Counted from the first letter of the stretch, positions 53,714-62,669 are shown. The stretch: 64,000 bases of DNA from Sporolactobacillus shoreicorticis (GCF_024125445.1 NZ_JAMXWM010000008.1:1-64000); one strand, 5' to 3'. Notes: a model not told the origin generated them from the sequence alone. Program-made: numbers and translations.

Positions 53714-54637
53714 TCAGCTTTTCGGTTCTTCACCGATGATTTTTACCTCTGTTTCCAAATTCACACCGAATTTCTTCTTGACGGTCTCCTGTACATGCCT
53801 AATAAGATGTATATAATCCGAAGCGGTACCATGATCAACATTAACCATGAATCCGGCATGCTTCGTCGACACTTCAACGCCGCCGATTCTTGTTCCTTGC
53901 AGACCACTGTCTTGAATCAGTTTTCCGGCAAAATAACCGGTCGGCCGTTTAAATACACTCCCGCATGACGGATACTCAAGCGGCTGCTTTAATTCACGTA
54001 ATTCAGTCAATCGATCCATCTCTTGTTTTATTTCAACTGGATCTGCCTTTTTGAGCACAAAGGTTCCTTCAAGCGCCAAATAACCTTTTTGAGAAAATGC
54101 ACTGTGCCGATAACCCATCTCAAGTTCGTTATCTTCCAGCCTTAAAATAGATCCACTTGCGTCGACAACAACTGCCGCATGCAGCACATCTGCGGTCTCT
54201 CCACCATAGGCACCGGCGTTCATATACAATGCACCTCCGACTGATCCTGGGATGCCGCAGGCAAATTCCAGGCCCGTAAGTGCATGTGCCAAAGCGAAAC
54301 GAGAAACGTCAATAATCGACGCACCGCTTTGCGCAATAATTGTCTCACCTTCGCATTTCATTTGGTTCAGACATCCGCAGTAAACAACAATTCCTCTGAT
54401 TCCGCCGTCCCGTATAATCAGATTGGATCCCCTTCCGAGGATCGTCAGCGGCACTTGATGCCTATTGGCATAAGCAACAATCTTTCCTACTTCTTCGTAC
54501 GTTTGCGGAGTTACAAAAAGATCAGCCTTCCCGCCGGTGTGAGTAAACGTATAGGTACTTAACTTCTCATCTATTTTTACATGCTCTTCTTTTAACATCA
54601 TATTCAGCAAATCAGAACGCACTTCTTGTTTATTCAT
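53714..54637 (-). CDS. murB: UDP-N-acetylenolpyruvoylglucosamine reductase
   Basis: Second step of peptidoglycan precursor synthesis: reduces UDP-GlcNAc-enolpyruvate to UDP-MurNAc. A 307-aa FAD enzyme with FTHTGGKADLFVTPQT, LGRGSNLIIRDGG, GLEFACGIPGSVGGALYMNAGAYGGE (key part GIPGSVGGALYMNAGAYGG) and the proton-donor motif YPSCGSVFKRP, in which Ser follows Cys-Gly. This is the type-IIb form of Bacilli. I start at the ATG at 54637. Confidence 0.96.
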   Translation of the reverse strand: MNKQEVRSDLLNMMLKEEHVKIDEKLSTYTFTHTGGKADLFVTPQTYEEVGKIVAYANRHQVPLTILGRGSNLIIRDGGIRGIVVYCGCLNQMKCEGETIIAQSGASIIDVSRFALAHALTGLEFACGIPGSVGGALYMNAGAYGGETADVLHAAVVVDASGSILRLEDNELEMGYRHSAFSQKGYLALEGTFVLKKADPVEIKQEMDRLTELRELKQPLEYPSCGSVFKRPTGYFAGKLIQDSGLQGTRIGGVEVSTKHAGFMVNVDHGTASDYIHLIRHVQETVKKKFGVNLETEVKIIGEEPKS

Positions 54638-54798
54638 CGCAATGACCATTCCTTCTCGGCTTTTTCGCCAGTTTCCTGCCTTATTATTTATGCCATTGCC
54701 CGGCAGGTATGTCAACCATCATTTGATTTTTGTGCGGCGAATTGCTACTAAAAAGCGGCATACGATCTGCGGTGAATCAGCGAGGGAGTCAAACAGAA

Positions 54799-54829
54799 GT
54801 CGGGCGAACTTATGATTCATCCGCCCGAC
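54799..54829 (-). terminator. Terminator-like hairpin after the diguanylate cyclase gene
   Basis: GTCGGGCG / CGCCCGAC with a 15-base loop; the minus strand continues TTCTGTTT. It is directly past the stop codon and closes the three-gene operon. Confidence 0.65.
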
Positions 54830-54831
54830 GT

Positions 54832-55770
54832 TTAATCGGATAACATATTTTTTTGCTGCGTTCGCATCTGATGTTTGTTGAGATACATGTATTCATCAGC
54901 TTTCTCAATCAAATCCCCAATCGTTATGCCGTCATCAGGATAAAAGCTGATTCCGATGCTCAGTGACAGCCAAATATCATAACCGTCCTGAACAATATGT
55001 CTTTTTTTATTTACTTCAATACGTTCGGCAATCGCCTGATAATCGCGAACGGTTCGAATGTCAGGGAGCAGAACCAAAAATTCATCGCCGCCATATCTGC
55101 AGACGATATCATTTTTACGTGTTGATTCCGTCAGCAGACTTGCCACGCGCGTCATGACTTTATCACCTGTGTTATGGCCATAGGTATCATTAATTAGTTT
55201 GAATTCATTAACATCGACAAACATCAGACCGAGCATTGTACCATGATCTCGCGCCATACTTAGATATTTGTCTGCGAACTTGTCGAACAATGCCCGATTG
55301 GCCACACCCGTCAGTTTGTCATAATAGGCGAGTTTTTCAATAACCTTCTCTTTTTGCTTCAACTGATTGTTTAAATGGGAAAGTTGACTGACGTAATCCC
55401 TTAATTGACTGATTCTCTGAAACTGATTCGTGACATCAATAAATTCAAGGAGAAGATTGCTTCGGCCTTCCAGCAACACACGATTCATTTTCAGATTTAC
55501 CCGATGATCCGGATTGACTAATTTCCGATGCATAGCCGCCGAAAAAAAGATCGGATTGCCCCTGGATATCAAACGCTCCACGGCACTATAAAAGAACGGA
55601 CGTTCAAGTGCAGGAAGCACCTGATTTACTTTTTTCCCGAGAACCTCACTGCTTTTCTTACCTGACAATCGCTCCATAAAGGGATTCCAGTAGGTAATCT
55701 CGAGGTCCTCTGTAATCATGATGATTCCCTCATTTATGCAGTTAAGAATACCAGGAATAATAGAATCCAT
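54832..55770 (-). CDS. PAS-GGDEF diguanylate cyclase
   Basis: A 312-aa cytoplasmic protein. Residues 8-115 are a PAS domain (ITYWNPFMERLSGKK), residues 118-148 a helical linker and 150-305 a GGDEF domain. The active-site motif RYGGDEFL (GGDEF at 227-231) is intact and the inhibitory I-site RxxD (R218-K-N-D221) is exactly five residues before it, so it should make c-di-GMP and be product-inhibited. It has no membrane helix. ATG at 55770; the preceding cheC-like stop is seven bases away, so translation is coupled. Confidence 0.9.
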   Translation of the reverse strand: MDSIIPGILNCINEGIIMITEDLEITYWNPFMERLSGKKSSEVLGKKVNQVLPALERPFFYSAVERLISRGNPIFFSAAMHRKLVNPDHRVNLKMNRVLLEGRSNLLLEFIDVTNQFQRISQLRDYVSQLSHLNNQLKQKEKVIEKLAYYDKLTGVANRALFDKFADKYLSMARDHGTMLGLMFVDVNEFKLINDTYGHNTGDKVMTRVASLLTESTRKNDIVCRYGGDEFLVLLPDIRTVRDYQAIAERIEVNKKRHIVQDGYDIWLSLSIGISFYPDDGITIGDLIEKADEYMYLNKHQMRTQQKNMLSD

Positions 55771-55776
55771 AATCAC

Positions 55777-56406
55777 TCATCTTCCGTTATACAATTTATC
55801 GATCTTATTCAGAATATCGTCAAGAGAATTCAACGTCATATTAATAACAATCGCTCCGCCAATTTCAGTCCCTTCGATGTCAAAAGCTAGAAACATCATA
55901 AGTACAAGCCGATAATCTTCGCAATCAACAAAATGCTCCGCATTTGCATCATTTAATACATCGATGTCGGGCAAGGTATACTCAACCGGTATGTTTACCG
56001 CATTGCTCAGCTCGCCGATAATTGAGTTAATGACAATATTGCCGATTTCTTTGATTGTATCAAAATCAATATCCGTGAATTCCAGACTATCCTCAAATTC
56101 ATCACGCGTTTCATGAAGGCAGAGATCAATAAAATGATGCATTTTATCCGCTGGAAAGAGCAGGCTGACTTTGCCTTCCAGCTGGCTGTTAAACGAAATG
56201 GAGGAAACCATGACCGCCCCCTCCGCGACATTCTGCAAATACTTGTTAAGTTCAATCTTCCCCTTAGCAGCGTCCAAAATACGGACATTGGGAATTGTCA
56301 ATCCGATTCGTTTATCAATGATATCCGAAAGTGTACTCGCCGCTTGACCCACGCCGACATTAAATAATTCAGTTAGGATATCTTCTCTGCTTATATTATC
56401 GGCCAC
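55777..56406 (-). CDS. CheC-family phosphatase
   Basis: A 209-aa protein with both CheC signature helices: EDILTELFNVGVGQAASTL near residue 10 and DTIKEIGNIVINSIIGEL near 117 (the E-x2-N pattern in each). CheC proteins dephosphorylate CheY-P. The gene lies between a CheY-like receiver and a diguanylate cyclase and overlaps the receiver gene by 11 bases, so its target is most likely that receiver rather than a flagellar CheY. Confidence 0.9.
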   Translation of the reverse strand: MADNISREDILTELFNVGVGQAASTLSDIIDKRIGLTIPNVRILDAAKGKIELNKYLQNVAEGAVMVSSISFNSQLEGKVSLLFPADKMHHFIDLCLHETRDEFEDSLEFTDIDFDTIKEIGNIVINSIIGELSNAVNIPVEYTLPDIDVLNDANAEHFVDCEDYRLVLMMFLAFDIEGTEIGGAIVINMTLNSLDDILNKIDKLYNGR

Positions 56407-56773
56407 GGCTACCCGTCCCTATGATGTCGCAGATCTCTTTCGCCTTTTTTTCATCTAAAGGTTTATTAATAAAAGAGAGCACACCCATTTTTTCGACAAC
56501 ATCACGCACTCGATTCTGAACATCAGCAGACAAAACAATGACATTGGCCTCACGATCAATTTGCTTTGCTTTTTCAATCAAATCCTGTCCACGCAATTTC
56601 GGCATTAACAGATCGACAATCATGAAATCAGGATGAACCTCCGAAAATTTCTCAAGACCTTCCTGCCCGTCATTTGCAAAAAGAAACTCTATATTTTCTA
56701 GGTATTGGTTTAAAAGGGAATATGTAATTTTCTGTGAAAATTTCGAGTCATCTACAATAAGTACTTTTGTCAA
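56396..56773 (-). CDS. Single-domain CheY-like response regulator
   Basis: A 125-aa receiver with the acid pocket Asp8-Asp9, phosphorylation site Asp54 (MIVDLLMP), a Ser at VLSAD and Lys in FINKPLDEK. No output domain, so it acts by protein contact. First gene of the receiver-CheC-GGDEF operon. No histidine kinase is next to it. Confidence 0.93.
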   Translation of the reverse strand: MTKVLIVDDSKFSQKITYSLLNQYLENIEFLFANDGQEGLEKFSEVHPDFMIVDLLMPKLRGQDLIEKAKQIDREANVIVLSADVQNRVRDVVEKMGVLSFINKPLDEKKAKEICDIIGTGSRGR

Positions 56774-57062
56774 AAATACCCACCCTCTCTCTGTTGATCA
56801 CTGATTACCGCATCAATAAAAGAACTGTGCAAACAACCCATCATTTTAATAAGCAATAATAACCAGGTCTTTTTACCTTTGAAAATGTCAAAAAAAATAT
56901 GCCTTTATTTTTATTATAAGTAGATACAGAGAAAAGACAAGAATAATAATGCTCAAAAATCTGTTCATTTTTTCTTTTAATCAACTCAAAACGCAAATCA
57001 TTCAATAAAAAGATGTGTCTTTAGTCTTCAATAACTCACATGCCAAAAATCAATTTTGCAGT
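56774..57062. other. Divergence region upstream of the receiver operon
   Basis: About 290 AT-rich bases with no gene or clear regulatory motif. Probably holds the operon promoter. Confidence 0.4.
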
Positions 57063-57441
57063 CTATTCCTTGTCATATGCATCTTCCTTTTCTAGCTCCT
57101 GGCGCGCTTTCCTGCTAAGCGAAGACAATACAAGCATATGCGCCTGATCTAGCATCGTTTTCAGTACATGCTCAGGAACATCCGCTTCAAGATACAGTGA
57201 ATTCCAATGCGCCTTGTTCATATAATACCCTGGAACGATTGCATCATATTCTTCCCGCAGATGTGCACCAAACTGAGGTAACAATTTAACCGTAATTATT
57301 GGGCGGCCGTTTTTATCCCCGCCGCGCATCGCAAACAATTTCCCGCGAATCATATATCTAGTCGCCTTGCCATTCTCCTTTATAATCACATTCTGCTCCG
57401 ATTTTTGCTAAACAATAATCATCGATCCATCCGATATTCAT
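57063..57441 (-). pseudogene. MmcQ/YjbR-family gene with a single-base frameshift
   Basis: The natural start is the ATG at 57441, which has AAAGGGGGGGGA just upstream, and encodes MNIGWIDDYCLAKIGAECDY, the usual YjbR N-terminus. It then meets a stop near 57358. Removing one A from the minus-strand GGCAAGGCGACT (57365-57376) gives ...EWQATRYMIRGKLF and joins the rest of the protein: GRPIITVKL, VPGYYMNKAHWNSLYLE, LVLSSLSRKARQELE. The joined product is about 125 aa, normal for the family. Either a true inactivation or a sequence error. Confidence 0.8.
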
Positions 57442-57524
57442 TATTCCCCCCCCTTTCAGTAAATAAAGTACTGTTCTTTGTTATATCAATTGGTCACTAT
57501 GCGTTTCATAAAACTCCGCATCGT

Positions 57525-57555
57525 AAAAAGGTGACAGTCATACGACTGCCACCTA
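57525..57555 (-). terminator. Rho-independent terminator after the small 57.6-kb gene
   Basis: Minus-strand stem AGGTGGCAGTC / GACTGTCACCT with a four-base loop, followed by TTTTTAC. Confidence 0.9.
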
Positions 57556-57572
57556 CTAATATTTAAATTCAC

Positions 57573-57776
57573 TTATTTTTGATTACACGCCTGATGGTAA
57601 GTTTGCAGCACTCGTTTATTTTCAAGGATCATAACACCCTGCTTATTTACTGCCTCAGCGATGAGTGCCAGTTCCTGTCGCATTGCACTTGAAAGGAAAC
57701 CGGTTTCAATGTTCTTTTTGATCACATAATATAATTCTGTTAAATAAGTCGTTGAATACTGATCATATGAACTCAT
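57573..57776 (-). CDS. Small conserved protein, unknown
   Basis: A 67-aa protein (MSSYDQYSTTYLTELYYVIKK...), predicted mainly helical. The ATG at 57776 has GTGGGGGAAA upstream and the gene has its own strong terminator, so it is surely expressed. I cannot name its family; it lies just upstream of the com locus but on the opposite strand. Confidence 0.7.
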   Translation of the reverse strand: MSSYDQYSTTYLTELYYVIKKNIETGFLSSAMRQELALIAEAVNKQGVMILENKRVLQTYHQACNQK

Positions 57777-58043
57777 ATTATTTCCCCCACTTATTATCAT
57801 TACCCATTACGTGACGCCCAATTCCGAATAAGCAATTCTTTTTCTTTTACCAAATTGTTCTTTTTCTCTGCGTACTGACCTACTCTTATATTTCTCCCCT
57901 AAAAACAATATACCCAATTCATTTTATTTTTGAATCCGTATTTTCCGCAATTATTTCAAATTATTTTTTTATTTTTTGAAGGAGATCAGTTTCAAAAGTC
58001 GAATTAACAATTATGTAAGGACAAAATTTGGAGGTGTATGACA

Positions 58044-58214
58044 GTGAATGAAAAATTGTGGGCGTTGGTACAGGAATTTGTCAATAAGTCGCAGGTAGGG
58101 AATGCAGAGTTGGCAGTTGCAGGCGCGAATCTGGATCCGGACGTGACCTCCGTTTTTACGAAGCATATGTACGAACTTGCTGAAACAAATAATCATCCGA
58201 TTCAATGGGTTTAA
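58044..58214 (+). CDS. comX: ComX-type quorum-sensing pheromone precursor
   Basis: A 56-aa peptide starting at the GTG at 58044 (GGAGG nine bases upstream; an in-frame ATG at 58038 is too close to it). It has the ComX plan: a helical leader with LWALVQEFVNKSQ, then AVAGANLDPDVTSVFTKHM similar to the ComX family middle, and a short C-terminal part ending NNHPIQWV. The Trp at the second-last position would be the residue isoprenylated by ComQ. The stop overlaps the comQ start by ten bases. It lies before comQ, not after it as in B. subtilis. Confidence 0.85.
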   Translation: MNEKLWALVQEFVNKSQVGNAELAVAGANLDPDVTSVFTKHMYELAETNNHPIQWV

Positions 58215-59185
58215 GCAAGATGTCAGACTCAGACCGAGAATATAATAGAGATAAGATTAAAACTTTCTTGAAAGAATATTTATCCGAAGCAAAAACGAAC
58301 AATAAAACACAAGTTCTTATTACTTCTCTTTTGCACCTAAAAGGGAAGATTTTTAATGTTAAATCAAGTTTCACTTGGGCAGAGTTCTATTATTGTACTG
58401 CCTCGCTTTTTGGTTCGACTGATAAACATAATGAATCCAAAATTGCCTGCTCTGCTGCCATTGAACTGCTCGTTCTGGCAACGGATATTCTTGATGATTT
58501 GGCAGATCAGGATTTCAATGGCGAGATTTTAACAAAACTCTCCGTTCCTCAGGCTGTAAGTCTATCCAGCCTGCTTTTGATGGAAGGATTACATATTATC
58601 ACCCTCCATAAAAATTCTCATTTGCTAATAAATGTGATTGAGCAATTACGCGAAGCAGCGCAAGGACAGACCAAGGATTTATCCTTCTGCATCAGCAGAA
58701 ATCATCTGCCTACTGAGAAAGAATATTTTGCACAGATCAGCCGTAAATCGGTATCACTGACCCGCTTAGTCTTTCATTTAAATGCTTCGTCTGAAGAGCT
58801 TCCATTTTGGAACAACGTTGCGGACTGCATTGGATTTTCCGGACAAATCAGTAATGACGCGCGCGATCTTTTCGACGACACGAAAAATGATCTTATCGAT
58901 AAAAAAGCTACATTGCCTCTAATTAAAGCGATTGAGGCCGGCCAATCAAAGAATGACGATTGGCTTTTAAAGATACTGACAACAAAAAATTTAAGAGAAA
59001 ACAGGGACTTACTGCCAGCCATTCGCGCATATGTCCAAAAAACCGGAGCAATTAAATATTGTGAGATTCTTACTGAAGTCTATTTAAACAAAGCCATTAA
59101 GCTATTAAAGAAAAAACAAGAGGCAAGTAGCAATAAAATTCAATATACAAACCTGATAAGATTCCTCGGAGATGATGATCATTAA
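58205..59185 (+). CDS. comQ: ComX-modifying isoprenyl transferase ComQ
   Basis: A 326-aa polyprenyl-synthase-fold protein. First aspartate-rich motif DDLAD at 97-101 (ILDDLADQDF) and a second region NDARDLFDDTKNDL near 217-230 followed by KKATLPLIKA, typical of ComQ. It transfers a geranyl or farnesyl group to the ComX tryptophan and matures the pheromone. The ATG at 58205 lies inside the end of comX, so translation is coupled; ATG 58220 is an alternative. Its end overlaps comP by 14 bases. Confidence 0.9.
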   Translation: MGLSKMSDSDREYNRDKIKTFLKEYLSEAKTNNKTQVLITSLLHLKGKIFNVKSSFTWAEFYYCTASLFGSTDKHNESKIACSAAIELLVLATDILDDLADQDFNGEILTKLSVPQAVSLSSLLLMEGLHIITLHKNSHLLINVIEQLREAAQGQTKDLSFCISRNHLPTEKEYFAQISRKSVSLTRLVFHLNASSEELPFWNNVADCIGFSGQISNDARDLFDDTKNDLIDKKATLPLIKAIEAGQSKNDDWLLKILTTKNLRENRDLLPAIRAYVQKTGAIKYCEILTEVYLNKAIKLLKKKQEASSNKIQYTNLIRFLGDDDH

Positions 59186-61298
59186 ATCAAAGCTAATTCC
59201 CTATTCATTATTTATGTTGTTTGTTTTACTCACTGCGTACTACTCATATTCATTCCTATTCCAAACGGATTTTAATAAAATTGAAGCGGACCCAGTTCCT
59301 CGTTTGGATCAACTCGTCATTCTTTTTTCAGTTGGTTTCTGTTTTGTTTGTAACGGTATCTATTGCTATAGATTAAAACCTCACTCAATTATTACCAAGC
59401 ATTATTTCTATCTTATGTTTATAGCCGGCATAGCCATTATCTCTGCCATTCCTTCTGGCCTAAATAATGTGGTTGCGAATCGAATAGAGGTTGTCTCCGC
59501 ATTGTTTACGCCAATTTTTCTTTTAAATTTTTTTCTTTTTTTCCCACCAACAGCAAAGCCACAAATTTTTCATTTTTTATATAATGTTTTAAGAAATATA
59601 CTCTTTGTTTTTTCGTTAATCTACGTCATTATAACATTTTTTTTTCGTGAATTTCATAGTACAATTACTGATTTATCTCGATATTTAATTATTATATTTA
59701 TTGTTGTATCACTAATTATTTGCTTCTTAATAATTGAATTACTGCTTAAATCAAATTCTGATAAAGTCAAAAATCAGCTCTATATTCTGATTGGATCTTT
59801 CTGTCTTTCTTTTCTTCCATTTCTTTTCTTGAATCTTATTCCTTATATTTTATTCAATATCCGTAACCAAATTCCTTTCTATTATAGTCTGATCAGTGTC
59901 ATCGTTTTTCCAATTTCAGTGACCTATATGCTGACGCGCCAGGAGATCATTGATGTACGCATCAAATTCATGACCCTTCTTTCGAAAACGGGCATCATTC
60001 TTCTGTCCTTGATTTTAACAAATAATCTACTATTTCTATTTTTTCAGGATCACTTGGATCTATTTTTTCGCATCAATCTGTTAATATCTGCTGCTATCAT
60101 CGTTTTCATTGGATTTAACCATTTTTTCGGTTCACGTTCCTATCGCCGCAGATTTGACAAAGCTCAGGAAATTAAAAGAGAAACGCACCGGATCATGCAG
60201 CAGGTTTTAAATGGACAGCATCTGACCTCCTGCGCGCGACTTATTGTTAATCTCATTCAGCAAACAGTCGATATCAATGGTGCCTGCCTCGTGTGGAAGC
60301 AAAATCGAATTCCAAGAATTTACTATCAAACCGGAATCTTTTCAGACGGATCGTTGGCACTTGAAATCTTGAACAGTCTAAACTCAGATACCAAAGAGAC
60401 GATCCAAAAAAAGAGGGAGGTAACCGTTCTTGCGCTATCGGATCAGGAAAAAATTAAAGGATGGGTCTTCCTTGGTCAGAAAAAGAATGGAACACGATTT
60501 GAAAAAAATGAATATACGCTGATTGACGCTATTTGTTCCGATGCCCTTGACCTGTTAAACAGCTCCGAAGTACTTTCACAGATGGACACCGAACTGGAGA
60601 AAACAAGAAGTCAGTCATATTCCCATGAGCATTTTAATCAATTGCTTATGAATTCTATTGACGAAAGCAGACGAGATTTATCGATTTTTCTGCACGACGA
60701 GATTCTTCAAAATGTTATACTATTAGAAAATAGAATTGATGGCTTACATCATTCACACAAAATCGATCAGTCCGCTTACAGCGTCATCAAAGAATCACTC
60801 TTGAACACCATTTATGAAATCAGAGAAAAGTCGCGTGAATTACATCCTTTCATTGTTGAAGATCTCGGGTTGCAGCAGAGTGTTCAATCGCTGAAAAAGA
60901 AATTGCAAAACAACTATAATGTCATTGTTGATACGAGTTTTGATCTCGGAATGAAAATTATTCCGAGGCAGATTGAGCTTGCGGCCTTCCGCATGATTAA
61001 AGAACTGCTCAATAACTCGATCAAATACGCGTCAGTTCCTGTTGTTTCAGTTTCCTTAAAGTGCGCCGATCATTACCTGCTGATCAGGGTGAGCGATCAG
61101 GGCAGAGGATTCGATTTGAACGACACATTAAGTACGGCCTCCGGTCATATCGGACTGCTCTCGGTGCAAAAAAGTGTCGATTTGCTGCACGGACTTTTCG
61201 ACATTCAGACATCACTTGGAAATGGTACAACAATCAACATTACACTGCCCCTAGATTGGAATGATGAACGTGACAATCAACATCATCTTAGTGGATGA
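59172..61298 (+). CDS. comP: Pheromone-sensing histidine kinase ComP
   Basis: A 708-aa HPK7-type kinase. The N-terminal 315 residues contain about ten membrane helices; then comes a GAF-like linker and the kinase: phosphorylated His508 in FLHDEILQNVILLEN, N-box ELLNNSIKYAS, G-boxes DQGRGFD and GHIGLLSVQ. B. subtilis ComP (769 aa) has a PDZ-like extracellular loop between its first and second helices; here this loop is only about 20 residues, which accounts for the shorter length. Its end overlaps comA by 38 bases. Confidence 0.9.
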   Translation: MMIIKSKLIPYSLFMLFVLLTAYYSYSFLFQTDFNKIEADPVPRLDQLVILFSVGFCFVCNGIYCYRLKPHSIITKHYFYLMFIAGIAIISAIPSGLNNVVANRIEVVSALFTPIFLLNFFLFFPPTAKPQIFHFLYNVLRNILFVFSLIYVIITFFFREFHSTITDLSRYLIIIFIVVSLIICFLIIELLLKSNSDKVKNQLYILIGSFCLSFLPFLFLNLIPYILFNIRNQIPFYYSLISVIVFPISVTYMLTRQEIIDVRIKFMTLLSKTGIILLSLILTNNLLFLFFQDHLDLFFRINLLISAAIIVFIGFNHFFGSRSYRRRFDKAQEIKRETHRIMQQVLNGQHLTSCARLIVNLIQQTVDINGACLVWKQNRIPRIYYQTGIFSDGSLALEILNSLNSDTKETIQKKREVTVLALSDQEKIKGWVFLGQKKNGTRFEKNEYTLIDAICSDALDLLNSSEVLSQMDTELEKTRSQSYSHEHFNQLLMNSIDESRRDLSIFLHDEILQNVILLENRIDGLHHSHKIDQSAYSVIKESLLNTIYEIREKSRELHPFIVEDLGLQQSVQSLKKKLQNNYNVIVDTSFDLGMKIIPRQIELAAFRMIKELLNNSIKYASVPVVSVSLKCADHYLLIRVSDQGRGFDLNDTLSTASGHIGLLSVQKSVDLLHGLFDIQTSLGNGTTINITLPLDWNDERDNQHHLSG

Positions 61299-61872
61299 CC
61301 ATCTGCTTATGCTTATGGGTCTCAAGGAACTTCTTGAGAAGGAGCCGGATTTTCACGTAGTTGACACGCTGTCTGATCCGATCAACCTAGAAGCAATTAT
61401 TAACACAAAACCCACTGATGTTCTTGTACTTGATGTACGTCTTAAGAACACGAATGGTATTGAAATTACCAGACATATAAGAAAGGGGCACGCTTCGATT
61501 AAGATCGTTATTCTCTCCGGCTATCAGTATGACGAGTATATTGAAGCGGCAAAACAGGCAGGTGCCGATGCCTATGTCACAAAAGAAGAATCGAATTCAC
61601 GACTTGCAAAGGTCATTCGTCAGGTATGCAACGGAGAAAAGGTGTTTCCCATCCTAAAGCCGGAGGTTCCGGGCGAATCCTTAACTCCTAAAGAGCTTGA
61701 TATTTTAAAATTAATTGCTGAAGATATGACAACAAATGAGATCAGTCAAAAATTATCAATCAGCAAGCGAACCGTTGAATACCATATCTCATCCATTATC
61801 CAAAAATTAGGCGCTGATTCTCGTGTTGGCGCCGTTGTTAATGCGATTAAAAAAGGACTGCTCAACCTTTAA
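61261..61872 (+). CDS. comA: Response regulator ComA (NarL/LuxR type)
   Basis: A 203-aa regulator with a receiver domain (VDDH at 11-14, phosphorylated Asp58 in LVLDVRL, Lys in AYVTKEES) and a LuxR-type helix-turn-helix (LTPKELDILKLIAEDMTTNEI, key part MTTNEISQKLSISKRTVEYH). Phosphorylated by ComP, it would activate competence or secreted-product genes via TGCGG-N4-CCGCA boxes. A second in-frame ATG at 61264 is equally possible. Confidence 0.9.
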   Translation: MMNVTINIILVDDHLLMLMGLKELLEKEPDFHVVDTLSDPINLEAIINTKPTDVLVLDVRLKNTNGIEITRHIRKGHASIKIVILSGYQYDEYIEAAKQAGADAYVTKEESNSRLAKVIRQVCNGEKVFPILKPEVPGESLTPKELDILKLIAEDMTTNEISQKLSISKRTVEYHISSIIQKLGADSRVGAVVNAIKKGLLNL

Positions 61873-61888
61873 GCAGTCCCCTCAATTT
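61855..61888 (+). terminator. Terminator after comA
   Basis: GGACTGCT / AGCAGTCC with a nine-base loop; the left arm overlaps the end of comA. The following tract is weak (CCTCAATTT). Confidence 0.65.
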
Positions 61889-61897
61889 AAATTCCGA

Positions 61898-62632
61898 TCA
61901 CGTATCCAGTAAATAGTGCAGCATCTTCTGCGGATTCGCCAAGAAATGGCTCATCACAATATAGTGTTCCGTATCCTCGTAACGAGTCTTCTTAATGCCT
62001 CCGTCTGACATGACGTAAATATCCGCATTGGGAAAAGCCATCAACATAGGTGAATGAGTGGCAATGATGAGTTGTGATTGCTGATTCACTAACTCCTTCA
62101 TTCTTACCAGCATCGTCATCAGCTTTGTTGGAGATAAAGCCGCTTCAGGCTCATCGAGAATATAGACGCCGTCTCCGCGAAACCGATGCAGCATGAGTGA
62201 CAGAAAGCTTTCTCCATGCGATTGCTTATGTAACGATTGCCCACCATATTGTTGCAAGAAAACCGGATCACCTATTTCATCAATATTCGATGCAAGATTG
62301 TAAAAACTCTCTGCTCTCAGAAAAAAACCGTCCTTAGGATGATCCGCGCCTCTTATGACACGCATGGCTTTAAATAAATCCGAGTGTGTATCGCTGGTTG
62401 AAAACGAGAAATTCCTCGATCCGCCCTCAGGATTAAAACCAAAATTAACAGCCAATGCTTCCAAGACCGTCGACTTTCCCGACCCGTTTTCCCCCACAAA
62501 AAAGGTAACCGGGCAATGCAACGTAAAATCATAAAGATGACGCAGAGCTGAAATAGTCGAAAGGTAGCTTTCCTCATATTCCGGCGCATGATGGTCGATA
62601 CGAAATCCTCTGATATAAAGTCTGCCAGCCAT
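61898..62632 (-). CDS. AAA-family ATPase with SMC/ABC-like nucleotide fold
   Basis: A 244-aa ATPase. Walker A VGENGSGKSTVLEAL, a signature-like HGESFLSLMLHRF and Walker B YILDEPEAALSPTKLM, followed by IIATHSPMLMAFPNADIYVM, the arrangement of COG3910-type predicted ATPases. Partner and role are unknown. I start at the ATG at 62632 (GAAGGG six bases upstream) rather than at 62692. Confidence 0.85.
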   Translation of the reverse strand: MAGRLYIRGFRIDHHAPEYEESYLSTISALRHLYDFTLHCPVTFFVGENGSGKSTVLEALAVNFGFNPEGGSRNFSFSTSDTHSDLFKAMRVIRGADHPKDGFFLRAESFYNLASNIDEIGDPVFLQQYGGQSLHKQSHGESFLSLMLHRFRGDGVYILDEPEAALSPTKLMTMLVRMKELVNQQSQLIIATHSPMLMAFPNADIYVMSDGGIKKTRYEDTEHYIVMSHFLANPQKMLHYLLDT

Positions 62633-62669
62633 TCGATCCCTTCTCCCCAAGCTTATTTCTTTATCTCCA

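Noticed and set aside
57930-57950. ComA box in front of comX (autoregulation)
   Set aside because: Only one half-site (CCGCAA at 57945-57950) is present; the paired TGCGG is missing.
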